Shown here: piece by piece, positions 43,178 to 52,249 of the stretch | How the letters are laid out: the number at the start of each line of letters is the position of its first letter | How positions within the stretch are numbered: position 1 is the first letter of the stretch | NCBI GenBank assembly: GCA_017309115.1 | Contig: JAFLEF010000005.1 | Location: forward strand, 62,001-126,000 | Source of the DNA: Verrucomicrobiota bacterium | Lineage (GTDB): Bacteria > Verrucomicrobiota > Verrucomicrobiia > Limisphaerales > UBA9464 | DNA length: 64,000 nucleotides | Direction of reading: 5' to 3' | Translations under genes and position numbers: made by a program | Notes under the pieces: model-generated | What the model was told of the DNA's origin: nothing | What the model saw: the letters and a program-made list of their open reading frames with translations, nothing else | Database searches by the model: none

Positions 43178-45550
43178 ATGCCGGGAAAACGATCATGGCG
43201 GACAGTGGTGTGGAGCGGCGTGGTCCTCCTTAGTGTTCCCCTAATCCTCGTTCTGGTGGGTTGGGGGGTGGTCCTGGCGAGTCGCGCCCAATTGGACGGT
43301 CAGCGGAAGGTCTCCGGTTTATCCGCGGCGGTGATCATTGATCGGGATTCCCTGGGAATTCCCCAGATTCGCGCCACCAACCGCCTCGACCTCGCCTATG
43401 CCACGGGGTTCCTCCATGCCCAGGATCGGTTCTTCCAGATGGACCTGATGCGTCGGAATGCCGCGGGAGAACTCTCCGAACTGCTGGGGGAAGCTCTCCT
43501 CGACTACGACCGTCAAATGCGCCGCCATCAGTTTCGCCAGACCGCCCGTCTGGCCTGGGAGCGCGAGCCAGCATCTCACCAAGCCATCCTGGAAGCCTAT
43601 GCCGCGGGAGTGAATTCGGGCCTCACTGCCTTACGCGCCAAACCGCCCGAATACTTCGTACTGCGGCAAACCCCGCGTCCGTGGACCGCACTGGATTCCT
43701 TGCTGGTCGCGCTCTTGATGTCCGAACGCCTTCAAGATTCCGTCGGCTACGACGACCGCCGCCGGGAACTCCTCGCGTCCGTAGTGTCCTCCGAAGCCCT
43801 GCAGTTTCTCGATCCGGAGGGCTCTGAATGGGACGCCGCTTTGGATGATTCCGTGCTGAAGGCTAACGCCACCCCTGGACCGGACGTGCTTCAGTTCCGG
43901 ACCAATTCCCTGGCGGCCGCGACGGCGGAATCGTGGGAAAGTCCCTTGGTCCCGGGCAGCAACAGCTGGGGTGTCGATGGCTCCGTTTCGGCCCGTGGCG
44001 GCGCCGTGGTGGCCAACGACATGCACTTGGACTTGAGCCTGCCGAACATCTGGTATCGCGTCAGCGCTCGTTGGCAGGAAGGTGACCGCCGCCGTCAGTT
44101 TGATGGAGTTACCCTTCCCGGCACGCCGGTGTTCGTAGTGGGGAGCAACGGCGAGATTGCCTGGGGGTTCACCAACGCCACGCTCGACTCCACCGACGTC
44201 ATTTTGTTGGAACTCGATCCGGCCAACCCCCAGAGGTATCGAACACCCGAGGGATGGCGCGAACTGGAAACGGTTCAGGAGGAAATCGCGATCGCCGGAG
44301 CGCCACCCTATCGATTGAAGTACCAACGAACCGTGTGGGGACCGGTCATCGGCACCAATCATCTGGGAACCCTCCAGGCGCTCCGCTGGGTGGCTCATCT
44401 GCCCGAAGCGCTGAATGTTCAACTTCTGGAATTGGAGCGGGCCAACACGACGGACGAAGCCCTGCGCTTAGCGCCGACGATTGGCATGCCAATGCAGAAT
44501 ATCCTGGTTGGCGATCGCCGCGGCGCCCTGGGCTGGACGCTGACCGGTCGCATGCCTCGCCGCGTCGGATTCGACGGACGCGTGCCGGTGTCCTGGGCCG
44601 ACGGCAGCCGGCGATGGGATGGTTTTCGGCAACCCGAAGAATACCCCGTTTTTCGCGGGCCCCGGCTCTGGACCGCCAACAATCGTATCAGCGGCCAGTC
44701 CAACTACCTCGACTTGGGAGCCATCCACACCGATGTCGGAGCTCGCGCCCGTCAGATCCGCGACGACTTGCTGCAGTTGGTGAGAACCGATGAAACCGGC
44801 CTATTCAGTCTGTACCGGGATGACCGGGCGCTCTTCCTCGAGCGCTGGCAGAAGTTACTCTCCCAAACTCTGGAGCGGGGACCGAGTGGCACCAACGGAG
44901 CAGAATGGGCGGAAATGAAGCGCCACGTGGAACAATGGAGCGGGCGAGCCGACACCAATTCCGTAGGATACCGGCTGGTCAGAGCCTTCCGCTTCAAGGC
45001 GGGTGATTTGTTTTTCGAGCCCTTGGTCGCCCGCTGTCGGGAGACGGGATCCAGTCTCCCCGTGGATAGCGTCCGCTGGGAGCGACCGCTGTGGACAAGT
45101 CTCACCGAACGTCCGGCGCACCTCCTGAATCCGCGGTTTGCGAGTTATGAGGCGCTCCTGTCGACCGCAGTGGATGCCGTTCTGGCGGACCTGAAGGTGC
45201 AAAATCTAACCGTGGCTGAAGCCACCTGGGGCCAGCGGAACACGGTCCGCATTCAACATCCGTTGAGTCGGGCTCTGCCAAAGCTTTCCTCTTGGCTCGA
45301 TCTCACACCGACCCCGCTGTCAGGCGACGACCACATGCCCAAGGTCCAGGGAGTGCGCTTTGGACCTTCCGAGCGGTTGGTGGTTTCTCCAGGGCAGGAA
45401 GAGCACGGCATTCTCCAGATGCCGGGCGGACAGAGCGGTCACTTCTTGTCGAAGTTTTATCGGGCCGGCCATCAAGCCTGGGAGGAGGTCACCCCGACTC
45501 CGCTCCTGCCAGGTCCGGTCGAGCACCACCTGGTCTTGATGCCGAAATAA
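43178..45550 (+). CDS. Penicillin acylase family amidohydrolase (S45)
   Basis: A 790-residue Ntn-hydrolase precursor. A membrane segment at the N-terminus (SGVVLLSVPLILVLVGWGVV) exports or anchors it. The spacer ends before Ser261 in PGSNSWGVDG, the new N-terminal nucleophile after autocatalytic cleavage, and VVANDMHLDLSLPNIWY follows as in the family. These enzymes hydrolyse amide bonds of beta-lactams or acyl-homoserine lactones; the natural substrate is unknown. A strong shared terminator separates it from the convergent RNA-binding gene. Confidence 0.9.
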   Translation: MPGKRSWRTVVWSGVVLLSVPLILVLVGWGVVLASRAQLDGQRKVSGLSAAVIIDRDSLGIPQIRATNRLDLAYATGFLHAQDRFFQMDLMRRNAAGELSELLGEALLDYDRQMRRHQFRQTARLAWEREPASHQAILEAYAAGVNSGLTALRAKPPEYFVLRQTPRPWTALDSLLVALLMSERLQDSVGYDDRRRELLASVVSSEALQFLDPEGSEWDAALDDSVLKANATPGPDVLQFRTNSLAAATAESWESPLVPGSNSWGVDGSVSARGGAVVANDMHLDLSLPNIWYRVSARWQEGDRRRQFDGVTLPGTPVFVVGSNGEIAWGFTNATLDSTDVILLELDPANPQRYRTPEGWRELETVQEEIAIAGAPPYRLKYQRTVWGPVIGTNHLGTLQALRWVAHLPEALNVQLLELERANTTDEALRLAPTIGMPMQNILVGDRRGALGWTLTGRMPRRVGFDGRVPVSWADGSRRWDGFRQPEEYPVFRGPRLWTANNRISGQSNYLDLGAIHTDVGARARQIRDDLLQLVRTDETGLFSLYRDDRALFLERWQKLLSQTLERGPSGTNGAEWAEMKRHVEQWSGRADTNSVGYRLVRAFRFKAGDLFFEPLVARCRETGSSLPVDSVRWERPLWTSLTERPAHLLNPRFASYEALLSTAVDAVLADLKVQNLTVAEATWGQRNTVRIQHPLSRALPKLSSWLDLTPTPLSGDDHMPKVQGVRFGPSERLVVSPGQEEHGILQMPGGQSGHFLSKFYRAGHQAWEEVTPTPLLPGPVEHHLVLMPK

Positions 45551-45589
45551 AAAAATCCGGCATCAGGTAGGACCTGACGCCGGATTTTG
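45551..45589. terminator. Bidirectional intrinsic terminator
   Basis: AAAATCCGGC (45552-45561) and TCAGG pair with CCTGA and GCCGGATTTT (to 45588), a 15-bp stem with a single A/C mismatch and a TAGGA loop, with A- and T-runs at both sides. It ends transcription of the penicillin acylase (plus) and the RRM protein (minus). Confidence 0.9.
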
Positions 45590-45604
45590 TGGGAAAGGGG
45601 TATC

Positions 45605-45994
45605 TTAGTAACGGGAGCGATAGTCGCCACGGCCACCGCGATCTCCACGACCGCCGCCGCCGCCACCGCCGCCACCGCTGCGTCCACCGCCACCGTAGCC
45701 GCCGCCGCCGCCGCCACCACCGAAGCCGCCGCTACGCGGACGCTCTTCCTTCGGACGGGCTTCATTGACCGTCAGTTCACGGCCGTCGAGACGGGCTCCG
45801 TGCATGGACGCGATTGCAGCCTGAGCGGCCTCAGGGGTGCCCATGGTGACGAACGCGAAGCCGCGGCTGCGGCCGGTCGCGCGATCGACCATGAGGTTCA
45901 CTTCAGAGACCGGGCCGTGAGCGGCGAAGGCGTCTTGAAGCTGCATTTCCGTGGTGTTGAACGAGAGGTTCCCCACGTACAGTTTGGTATTCAT
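45605..45994 (-). CDS. RRM RNA-binding protein with Gly-rich tail
   Basis: A 129-residue protein. One RNA-recognition motif carries RNP2 (LYVGNLSF, residues 4-11) and RNP1 (SRGFAFVTM), followed by a Gly-rich tail with RG and RSGG repeats and ending RGDYRSRY. This is the cyanobacterial/verrucomicrobial cold-inducible RBP type, which binds single-stranded RNA. Its leader has a perfect inverted repeat (46101-46114) and no other gene is in the same unit. Confidence 0.93.
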   Translation of the reverse strand: MNTKLYVGNLSFNTTEMQLQDAFAAHGPVSEVNLMVDRATGRSRGFAFVTMGTPEAAQAAIASMHGARLDGRELTVNEARPKEERPRSGGFGGGGGGGGYGGGGRSGGGGGGGGGRGDRGGRGDYRSRY

Positions 45995-46287
45995 TGAACG
46001 TATCTGTCTGGTGACTGACTTCTGTCCGGCTGTTCCCGACTGTCGGGTTTCAAATCGTCACTGAACCACGTTCAACTGATGATCCACCACGCCAAGAGAC
46101 TTGCATCATTGCAACAGACGCGCGGTAAAATGACTATTTTGCACCCGGTCGCAAGGTTCATTTCCAAAGGAATCCGCGGACCTCGCCCCGTTTGATCTCC
46201 CGCTCGTTCCCTCGCGAGCGGCTATTGCCTAAGTCCTTCCGAAATCTCCCCAGCCCCGGAGGGTGCTTTCTCCGTGGTTCCAATTGG
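45995..46287. other. Leader of the RRM gene and short intergenic region
   Basis: No gene supported. On the minus strand it includes a palindrome CCCGACTGTCGGG near 46037-46049 and the inverted repeat TTGCA/TGCAA (46101-46114), both upstream of the RRM start at 45994. They are candidate regulatory or structural elements of the leader. Confidence 0.4.
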
Positions 46288-47643
46288 TCAGGCGGGAGGA
46301 ATCTGCCAAACCTCTCCCCCAGGCCATTGGTACTTCACCCGACTCGCCCGCTTCATCTCCGTGCTGTAGCCAGGCTGCTGAGGCGCGAGGTACCTTCCCC
46401 GGCGAATCCGACACGGATCGGTAAAGTGTTCGTGCAGGTGGTCGACGAACTCACAGACCCGCCCCTCCCAGGACCCACTGACCACCACGTAATCGATCAT
46501 GGCCAAGTGTTGAACGAACTCACAGAGACCCACCCCACCGGCATGCGGACATACCGGGATTCCAAACTTCGCCGCAAGCAATAGAACCGCCAGGTTCTCA
46601 TTCACACCTCCCAATCGGCAGGAATCGATCTGGCAAAAGGAGATCGCTCGGGCCTGAAGGAGTTGCTTGAAAAGAATCCGATTCATCCCGTGTTCCCCGG
46701 TCGCCACCCCGATTCCCAAGGGCGCCATGGCCTGGGCAATGGCCGCGTGTCCCAAAATGTCGTCCGGCGAAGTCGGCTCCTCGATCCACCACGGCCGAAA
46801 CGGCGCCAACTCCGTCATCCAGGAAATCGCCTGTGGCACATCCCAGACTTGGTTCGCATCGATCATCAGCTTCCGATCCCAGCCCAACTCCTCCCGAATG
46901 ATCTGCAAGCGCCGCCGATCATCCGGCAGATCCCGACCCACTTTGACCTTTAGGTGAGTCCACCCCTCCGCCACTGCCTCCCGACAAAGACGGCGGATCT
47001 TGTCATCCGGATACCCCAGCCAACCGGCACTGGTGGTGTAGGCCGGATATCCCTCAACCTCGAGTCGGGCCTGGCGTTCCGCTTTCCCTGGTGCCTGACG
47101 GCGCAGGAGTTCGACAGCTTCGTCGGGAGTCAGGGCGTCGGTGAGATACCGGAAGTCAACGCACCGGACGAATTCCTCAGGCGAAAAACCTGAAATCAAC
47201 CGCCACAGCGGCTGTCCGCTCACTTTGGCGTACAAATCCCAGAGTGCGTTAACGATAGCGGCTAGTCCCAAATGGATGGCTCCCTTGTCCGGGCCAATCC
47301 AGCGCAGTTGCGAGTCTTGAGTCAGATGTCGCCAAAACGCCCCGGGATTATCGGCGAAGTCTTCCAACGTCTGTCCCAACACCAGGTGTTCATGGGCTCG
47401 AATTGCGGCACAGACGACTTCATTGCCGCGACCGATAGTGAAGGCGGAACCGTGGCCCTCGAACACAGTTCCTGCCGGGAAGGGAAAGCGAACCGAAGGC
47501 TCACCTTGAACTTCGGCCCGCAAGACCATGTAGGCCGAGGAGTAGTCCGGATCCGGATTCATGGCGTCCGAACCGTCCCGTTCGCGGGAGGTCGGAAACC
47601 GAATGTCTTCGATGGAGAGCTGGGTGATGCGGAGCACCCGCAA
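46288..47643 (-). CDS. L-fuconate dehydratase-like enolase-superfamily enzyme
   Basis: A 451-residue protein of the mandelate racemase/enolase superfamily. The N-terminus IEDIRFPTSRERDGSDAMNPDPDYS is the L-fuconate dehydratase (FucD) hallmark. Active-site blocks are THLKVKVGRD (general base Lys), MIDANQVWD (metal Asp), WIEEPTSPDD and CPHAGGVGLCE. It would dehydrate L-fuconate (or a related 6-deoxy acid) in the cytoplasm, in a non-phosphorylative L-fucose route; other genes of that route are not adjacent. Length agrees with FucD. Confidence 0.9.
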   Translation of the reverse strand: MRVLRITQLSIEDIRFPTSRERDGSDAMNPDPDYSSAYMVLRAEVQGEPSVRFPFPAGTVFEGHGSAFTIGRGNEVVCAAIRAHEHLVLGQTLEDFADNPGAFWRHLTQDSQLRWIGPDKGAIHLGLAAIVNALWDLYAKVSGQPLWRLISGFSPEEFVRCVDFRYLTDALTPDEAVELLRRQAPGKAERQARLEVEGYPAYTTSAGWLGYPDDKIRRLCREAVAEGWTHLKVKVGRDLPDDRRRLQIIREELGWDRKLMIDANQVWDVPQAISWMTELAPFRPWWIEEPTSPDDILGHAAIAQAMAPLGIGVATGEHGMNRILFKQLLQARAISFCQIDSCRLGGVNENLAVLLLAAKFGIPVCPHAGGVGLCEFVQHLAMIDYVVVSGSWEGRVCEFVDHLHEHFTDPCRIRRGRYLAPQQPGYSTEMKRASRVKYQWPGGEVWQIPPA

Positions 47644-47992
47644 GGCTGGCCGTAGATTGCGACTCTTCGCAAGTCAGCCGGGGAATGTTGATCGCGTCCT
47701 GCCCTCGTCGGCGCGGCGGGTCAGAAGGGTTGATTCCGCCCGCCGCGCCCTTAGTGGGGTTGGCTCTGATCAGAGCGATTAACGTGGGGAGGAACGTATG
47801 CCTCCGGAATTTTCTTACGAGAATTTACAGAAATAATTCAGTCCGGAAGACCCCTGTAAATCAACAAGATGGAAACTAATTCGGGCAACCTCTGGAAAAT
47901 TTCTTACGCCGTTCTCAGTTCGCAACCTTGCTTCGCTCCTCATCGAGACGACCGGGAAAATCGGCTCTATCGCCGGTCCGCGCGGGCCGGCG
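47644..47992. other. Intergenic stretch before the palindromic mini-element
   Basis: No gene supported. It has a near-perfect 22-base palindrome CGCCGG..CCGGCG at 47971-47992 that touches the start of the mini-element at 47993, and a GC-poor part around 47800-47910 with two TTTCTTACG copies (near 47810 and 47898). A short frame at 47869 runs into the element and lacks protein character. Confidence 0.45.
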
Positions 47993-48177
47993 CTAGCCCG
48001 GATATTTCACAGGCTTTCGTCGCGAGGCGCCGCGAAAGCCCGTCTGGCAAGGCGGCCGAAGCGATTCCGAACCGGGCTGTATGGGGACATACTGTCCGGC
48101 GAGGAATGCGAGGCCAACGCCGCCAGACGGGGCTTGCAGCCAGCCGCAGCAGAAAGTGTGTGAGATATCCGGGCTAG
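47993..48177. mobile_element. MITE-like palindromic element, 185 bp
   Basis: Terminal inverted repeats: CTAGCCCGGATATTTCAC (47993-48010) at the left, and GATATCCGGGCTAG (48164-48177) preceded by AGAAAGTGTGTGA at the right, which is its reverse complement with few mismatches over about 26 bases. Inside, CCCGTCTGGC near 48040 pairs with GCCAGACGGGG near 48123. A shorter relative with the same CCGGGCTA end and the CCAGACGG core lies at 63077-63172. No open reading frame of a transposase. It ends next to the stop codon of gatB. Confidence 0.7.
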
Positions 48178-48180
48178 GGG

Positions 48181-49614
48181 TCAGTCTTTCAGCAACCGCT
48201 CCAACACCTCTCCCGCCAAGGCCGGGTTGGCTTTACTCTTCGACAGCTTCATCACCTGCCCCTTCAGAAAGTTCAGCGCCGCCACTTTGCCGGCTCGGTA
48301 ATCACCCGCCGGTCCGGGATTCGCCGCGATCACCTCGGCGGCCAGCTTCTCGATAGCCCCGGTATCACTGACCTGGGCCAAACCCTTTTGTTCCACAATG
48401 GCGGAGGGTCGGACGCCCGACACGAACATCTCGGAAAAGACGTCTTGGGCCATTTTGGAACTGATCTTCCCGGAATCGACCAGATCGGCCAACTCCCGCA
48501 GGAATTCCGCCGGAAACTTTACTGACTCCAACGTCGTCGACGTCTCGGTCAATTTCGCGGGCAGATTGTTAATGACCCAGTTGGCGATGGCTTTCGGATT
48601 GCGGTAACCCGCCGCGGCCGCCTCGAAGAAGTGACCCAAAGCTAGGTTGTCCGTGAGCACCTGGGCATCCCCTTCCGGCAATTCAAAATCCTTGATCAGA
48701 CGCAGTTTCCGCTGACGCGGGAGCTCTGGAATTCGGGCTCGCACTTCCTCCAGCCAAGCCTCGGTGGGTTCGAACGGCATTAGGTCCGGTTCCGGGAAGT
48801 ATCGGTAGTCGTGGGCGTCTTCCTTCGACCGCATGGGTTCCGTTATGCCCGCGACGTCATCCCAACGCCGGGTCTCCTGCCGCAAGACTTCTCCTCGGCG
48901 GACCGCATCAAGTTGTCGGGGAATCTCGTAGTCCAACGCCCGCCGGACTCCGGAGAAGGAGTTCATGTTCTTGATCTCGATCTTCGCGCCCAGGGTGTTC
49001 GAACCCTTGGGTCGGACCGATACGTTGACGTCGCACCGCACCATTCCTTTTTCGAGGTCGCAGTCACTGATCCCCGCGCGGCTGAGGATGTCCGTGAGCG
49101 CCCGAAGATAGGCGTAAGCCATGTCGGAACTGCGAAGATCCGGTTCGGACACAATTTCCAGGAGCGGGACCCCACCCCGGTTGAAATCAACACCGCTGTG
49201 CCGGTCGAAGTGGTTGTTCTTGCCCACGTCCTCCTCCAAGTGAGCCCGGGTGATTCGCACTCGAGCCACGCCTTCCGGAGCCGCTTCGAACTCGAAATCG
49301 AGCCAGCCGTTGGCCGTGCTGGGCCGATCGTACTGGGTCACTTGGTAGTTTTTGGCGGAATCGGGATAGAAGTAGTTCTTCCGATCAAACTTGGCGAAGC
49401 GCGGAATCTCGCAGTTCAACAGGTATCCGGTCAGAACGGTCAGCCGTAACGCCTCTTCGTTGGCCACCGGCAACACCCCCGGCATACCGAGGCAAATCGG
49501 ACAAACATTCGTGTTGGGAGGTGCGCCGAACTCATTCGGGCAGCCACACCACATCTTGGACTTCGTCTTGAGCTGGACGTGAGTCTCGAGGCCGATAACC
49601 GCTTCGTATTCCAT
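48181..49614 (-). CDS. gatB: Aspartyl/glutamyl-tRNA(Asn/Gln) amidotransferase subunit B
   Basis: A 477-residue GatB from the ATG at 49614 (MEYEAVIGLETHVQLKTKSK). GatB supplies the tRNA kinase domain of the GatCAB complex that converts Glu-tRNA(Gln) to Gln-tRNA(Gln). Zinc ligands are in CGCPNEFGAPPNTNVCPIC; YFYPDSAKNYQVTQYDRP and MVRCDVNVSVRP are conserved. A start at 49638 adds eight residues. gatA and gatC are not in the window. Confidence 0.97.
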   Translation of the reverse strand: MEYEAVIGLETHVQLKTKSKMWCGCPNEFGAPPNTNVCPICLGMPGVLPVANEEALRLTVLTGYLLNCEIPRFAKFDRKNYFYPDSAKNYQVTQYDRPSTANGWLDFEFEAAPEGVARVRITRAHLEEDVGKNNHFDRHSGVDFNRGGVPLLEIVSEPDLRSSDMAYAYLRALTDILSRAGISDCDLEKGMVRCDVNVSVRPKGSNTLGAKIEIKNMNSFSGVRRALDYEIPRQLDAVRRGEVLRQETRRWDDVAGITEPMRSKEDAHDYRYFPEPDLMPFEPTEAWLEEVRARIPELPRQRKLRLIKDFELPEGDAQVLTDNLALGHFFEAAAAGYRNPKAIANWVINNLPAKLTETSTTLESVKFPAEFLRELADLVDSGKISSKMAQDVFSEMFVSGVRPSAIVEQKGLAQVSDTGAIEKLAAEVIAANPGPAGDYRAGKVAALNFLKGQVMKLSKSKANPALAGEVLERLLKD

Positions 49615-49708
49615 GACCGGGCCGAGATCCTGACCCACTCTCGCAAAAGATTAAAGTTCGCGGTTCACGGTTCAAAGTCCGCCGCCGCCTGAGTAGCCTA
49701 GCTCCACC

Positions 49709-50170
49709 ATGAGTGCTGAATCTCGTCTGGCCGAACTGAAGCTGGTCCTCCCAGTCGCTCCCCAACCCGTTGCCGTTTACAAACCTCTCGTGACGGTCGG
49801 AAATCTGGCCTACCTGTCCGGCCACGGACCGGTCCGGACGGATGGCACCTTGATCACCGGGGTCGTGGGTAAAGATCTGGACCTCGAGGCCGGCAAAGCC
49901 GCTGCCCGCCAAGTCGGACTGGCGTTATTGGCCACCACCCGGGCGCACTTGGGTTCACTCGATCGGGTCAAGCGGGTCATCAAAATCCTCGGTATGGTCA
50001 ATTCCGCCCCGGATTTCTATGACCATCCCAAGGTCATCAACGGCTGCAGCGAATTGTTTGCTGAAATCTGGGGCATGGACGCGGGCGTTGGTGCGCGCAG
50101 CGCCGTGGGCATGGGTCCCTTGCCCGGCAACATCGCCGTGGAAATCGAAGTCATTTTCGAGATCGCCTGA
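49709..50170 (+). CDS. RidA/YjgF family protein
   Basis: A 153-residue member of the YjgF/Yer057c/UK114 family; RidA deaminates reactive enamine/imine intermediates. The C-terminal signature GARSAVGMGPLPGNIAVEIEVIF contains the substrate-binding Arg and the VEIE end. The first half (LVTVGNLAYLSGHGPVRTDG) also fits. It is longer at the N-terminus than RidA (about 130 residues), like the atypical subgroup. It lies divergent from gatB. Confidence 0.9.
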   Translation: MSAESRLAELKLVLPVAPQPVAVYKPLVTVGNLAYLSGHGPVRTDGTLITGVVGKDLDLEAGKAAARQVGLALLATTRAHLGSLDRVKRVIKILGMVNSAPDFYDHPKVINGCSELFAEIWGMDAGVGARSAVGMGPLPGNIAVEIEVIFEIA

Positions 50171-50217
50171 CCGGGCGCCCACCCGGCTGCCGATCCGAAC
50201 CCGAAAAGTACCCTCTC

Positions 50218-51096
50218 ATGCTCACGCTTTTGCCGGGGTTCAAATTCCCGATGCCCGACTGGGAGGACGAATTTTCGCGGGCTCCCCAGCAGACCGATGT
50301 GGCGGTGATCGACGCCTATTGTACCGGACTAGCCAAGGATTGGTGTGCCCTTTTGGCCCCCGCCTTGGGGCCCGACTACGTCGTTACCGAGTCCAACCAC
50401 TTCCTCCTGGTCGACTCCCAGACACCCCAAACGCGCCAACGAATTCTGAATTGGGCGGAACAAGCCCACTCCCGGCTGAGTGAGGTCTTGTGCAACACGG
50501 TGGGAAGACTGGTCGGGAAAATCCCAGTCCTCATGACGGCGGATCTCGACACCTACTACGAGTACCTCGCCCAATACTATCCCGAGGGCGACCACGCGCT
50601 CTCCGGGGGTGTCTATCTCAATCACGGTTATGGACACCTCCTGTTCTGCCACCTGGATTTCGCCCACTCCCACGGCGCGATTGCGCACGAACTGGCGCAT
50701 TCCTTTCTCGCGGGCCTTCCGATACCCGTGTGGTTGAACGAAGGAGTCGCCCAGCTGGCGGAGATTGCCCTCGCCGGCCAGATTTCCAGAGATTTGGAAC
50801 TGGTTCGGGAGACAATCGACTCGTTCTGGACCCCGGACACTATCCAGGAGTTTTGGCGCGGCGAATCCTTCCAACGTCCGGACGAGGGACAGTTGCAAAG
50901 CTATCACCTGGCCCTCGTGCTGACCCGCCGTTTGGCGACCGACGCCGCCCGCTTTCGCGCTTTCCTGGCCGAGGCTAGTTTCGAAGACGCCGGAGAATCG
51001 GCCCTGCAAAACCACTGGGGAATCAGCCTCCAGTCGATGGTCGCGGAGTATCTGGGCCCGGGCGACTGGGCGCCGAAACCGGATCCCGCGTCGTAG
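50218..51096 (+). CDS. HExxH zinc metallopeptidase-like protein (peptidase MA type)
   Basis: A 292-residue protein. The zinc-binding motif IAHELAHSFLAG (HExxH) is followed by PVWLNEGVAQLAE, where the Glu of WLNEG is the third ligand, as in the gluzincin peptidase MA-like group. No signal peptide is obvious. The N-terminal part has no recognised domain. It begins 47 bases after RidA on the same strand and may share a transcript. The substrate is unknown. Confidence 0.8.
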   Translation: MLTLLPGFKFPMPDWEDEFSRAPQQTDVAVIDAYCTGLAKDWCALLAPALGPDYVVTESNHFLLVDSQTPQTRQRILNWAEQAHSRLSEVLCNTVGRLVGKIPVLMTADLDTYYEYLAQYYPEGDHALSGGVYLNHGYGHLLFCHLDFAHSHGAIAHELAHSFLAGLPIPVWLNEGVAQLAEIALAGQISRDLELVRETIDSFWTPDTIQEFWRGESFQRPDEGQLQSYHLALVLTRRLATDAARFRAFLAEASFEDAGESALQNHWGISLQSMVAEYLGPGDWAPKPDPAS

Positions 51097-51117
51097 CCCG
51101 CCACGCGGGACACCCGT

Positions 51118-52062
51118 CTAAAACTTCTCTGGCACGCCCTCCTCCAACACTCGCAAGTGACGCAACAGCTTCTTCTGTTCCGTCACTTCCCGCAGCCACC
51201 GCTCCGGCTCGTCCATCGCTTCAAAACTGAGCTTGAACGTTCCGAAATGCATCGGAACGAACCAGTCCGCCCTCAAATCCTGAAACGCCATGACGGCTTC
51301 ATCCGGTCCCATATGCACGTTCCGGAATGAGTCGGGGAAGTAGGCGCCAATGGGGAGCAGGGCGATCTCCGGCTTCAATCGTTCCCCAATCTCCCGAAAG
51401 CCCTCGAAGTAGGCCGAGTCCCCGGCGTGATAAATGCGCCGACCCTGATGCTCAATCAGGAACCCGCCCCAACCCCGATGAGCGTCCCGCAGCGTTCGTG
51501 CTCCCCAATGCTTGGCGGGAACCAGAGTCACCTTCCAGTCACCGCAGCCAAAGCTCTCCCACCAGTGGAGTTCCACAATGCGTTGGAAGCCGAGCGTTCG
51601 GGCCAAGGAGCCGCAACCCCACGGCAATACCGCAATCTTCGCCGACGGCGGTAGCTTCCGAATGGAGGGTTTGTGGAAGTGGTCAAAGTGAGCGTGGGTC
51701 AGCAGGACCAGGTCGATCGGGGGTAAATCGCGCGCCCGCAGGCCAGGCCGTTTGAGCCGCTTCAACAGGAACAACCAGTTCGCGAAGTTCGGATCGATAA
51801 TGACGTTGAGGTCCGAGAATTGGACCAGAAACGAAGCGTGCCCGATCCAAGTGAGCGCGAGTTCGCCCTGACTGAGGTGAGGGAAGCGGGGCACCTTGAA
51901 GGATCCGCTCCGGGGCGTTCGCAGGGCCTTCCACACCATTTCCCGAAAGAAGGTCCGGGGATTGAAGTGATTGCTCGGGGTGAGCTCTTTAAACGATCGG
52001 GGGATTCGACGGCGTGGCCCACGGGCGTCCACTGGCTGCGGGCGTTGCGGCTCGTCGCTCAT
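51118..52062 (-). CDS. MBL-fold metallo-hydrolase (NAPE-PLD/UlaG-like)
   Basis: A 314-residue metallo-beta-lactamase-fold protein from the ATG at 52062 (MSDEPQRPQPVDARGPRRRI); a longer frame from 52179 has no support. The metal motif is LLTHAHFDHFH, with later histidines in PAKHWG and YHAGDSAYFEGF. The arrangement TWIGHASFLVQF at the start of the fold matches the N-acyl-phosphatidylethanolamine phospholipase D/UlaG branch. Likely a cytoplasmic hydrolase acting on a phosphodiester or lactone. It converges with the HExxH gene. Confidence 0.88.
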   Translation of the reverse strand: MSDEPQRPQPVDARGPRRRIPRSFKELTPSNHFNPRTFFREMVWKALRTPRSGSFKVPRFPHLSQGELALTWIGHASFLVQFSDLNVIIDPNFANWLFLLKRLKRPGLRARDLPPIDLVLLTHAHFDHFHKPSIRKLPPSAKIAVLPWGCGSLARTLGFQRIVELHWWESFGCGDWKVTLVPAKHWGARTLRDAHRGWGGFLIEHQGRRIYHAGDSAYFEGFREIGERLKPEIALLPIGAYFPDSFRNVHMGPDEAVMAFQDLRADWFVPMHFGTFKLSFEAMDEPERWLREVTEQKKLLRHLRVLEEGVPEKF

Positions 52063-52249
52063 GAATGACCGGAGAATTACCCGGTAAAGCCGCGCCAGCC
52101 AAGTTTCAGTGGTTCCGATTATTCCGAACCCGACCGGGTCCGAAGGCCGACAATGATTGAATAACGCCGCTGGCGGCACTCCGGACGGTTTCTGAATAGG
52201 TCCTGTCTGGGTTAGTCAGATGCGGTGAACGAACGAGAAGGAATCAAAA

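Noticed and set aside
47869..48177. 102-codon plus-strand frame before gatB
   Set aside because: Most of it is translation of the palindromic mini-element and the composition is not protein-like.
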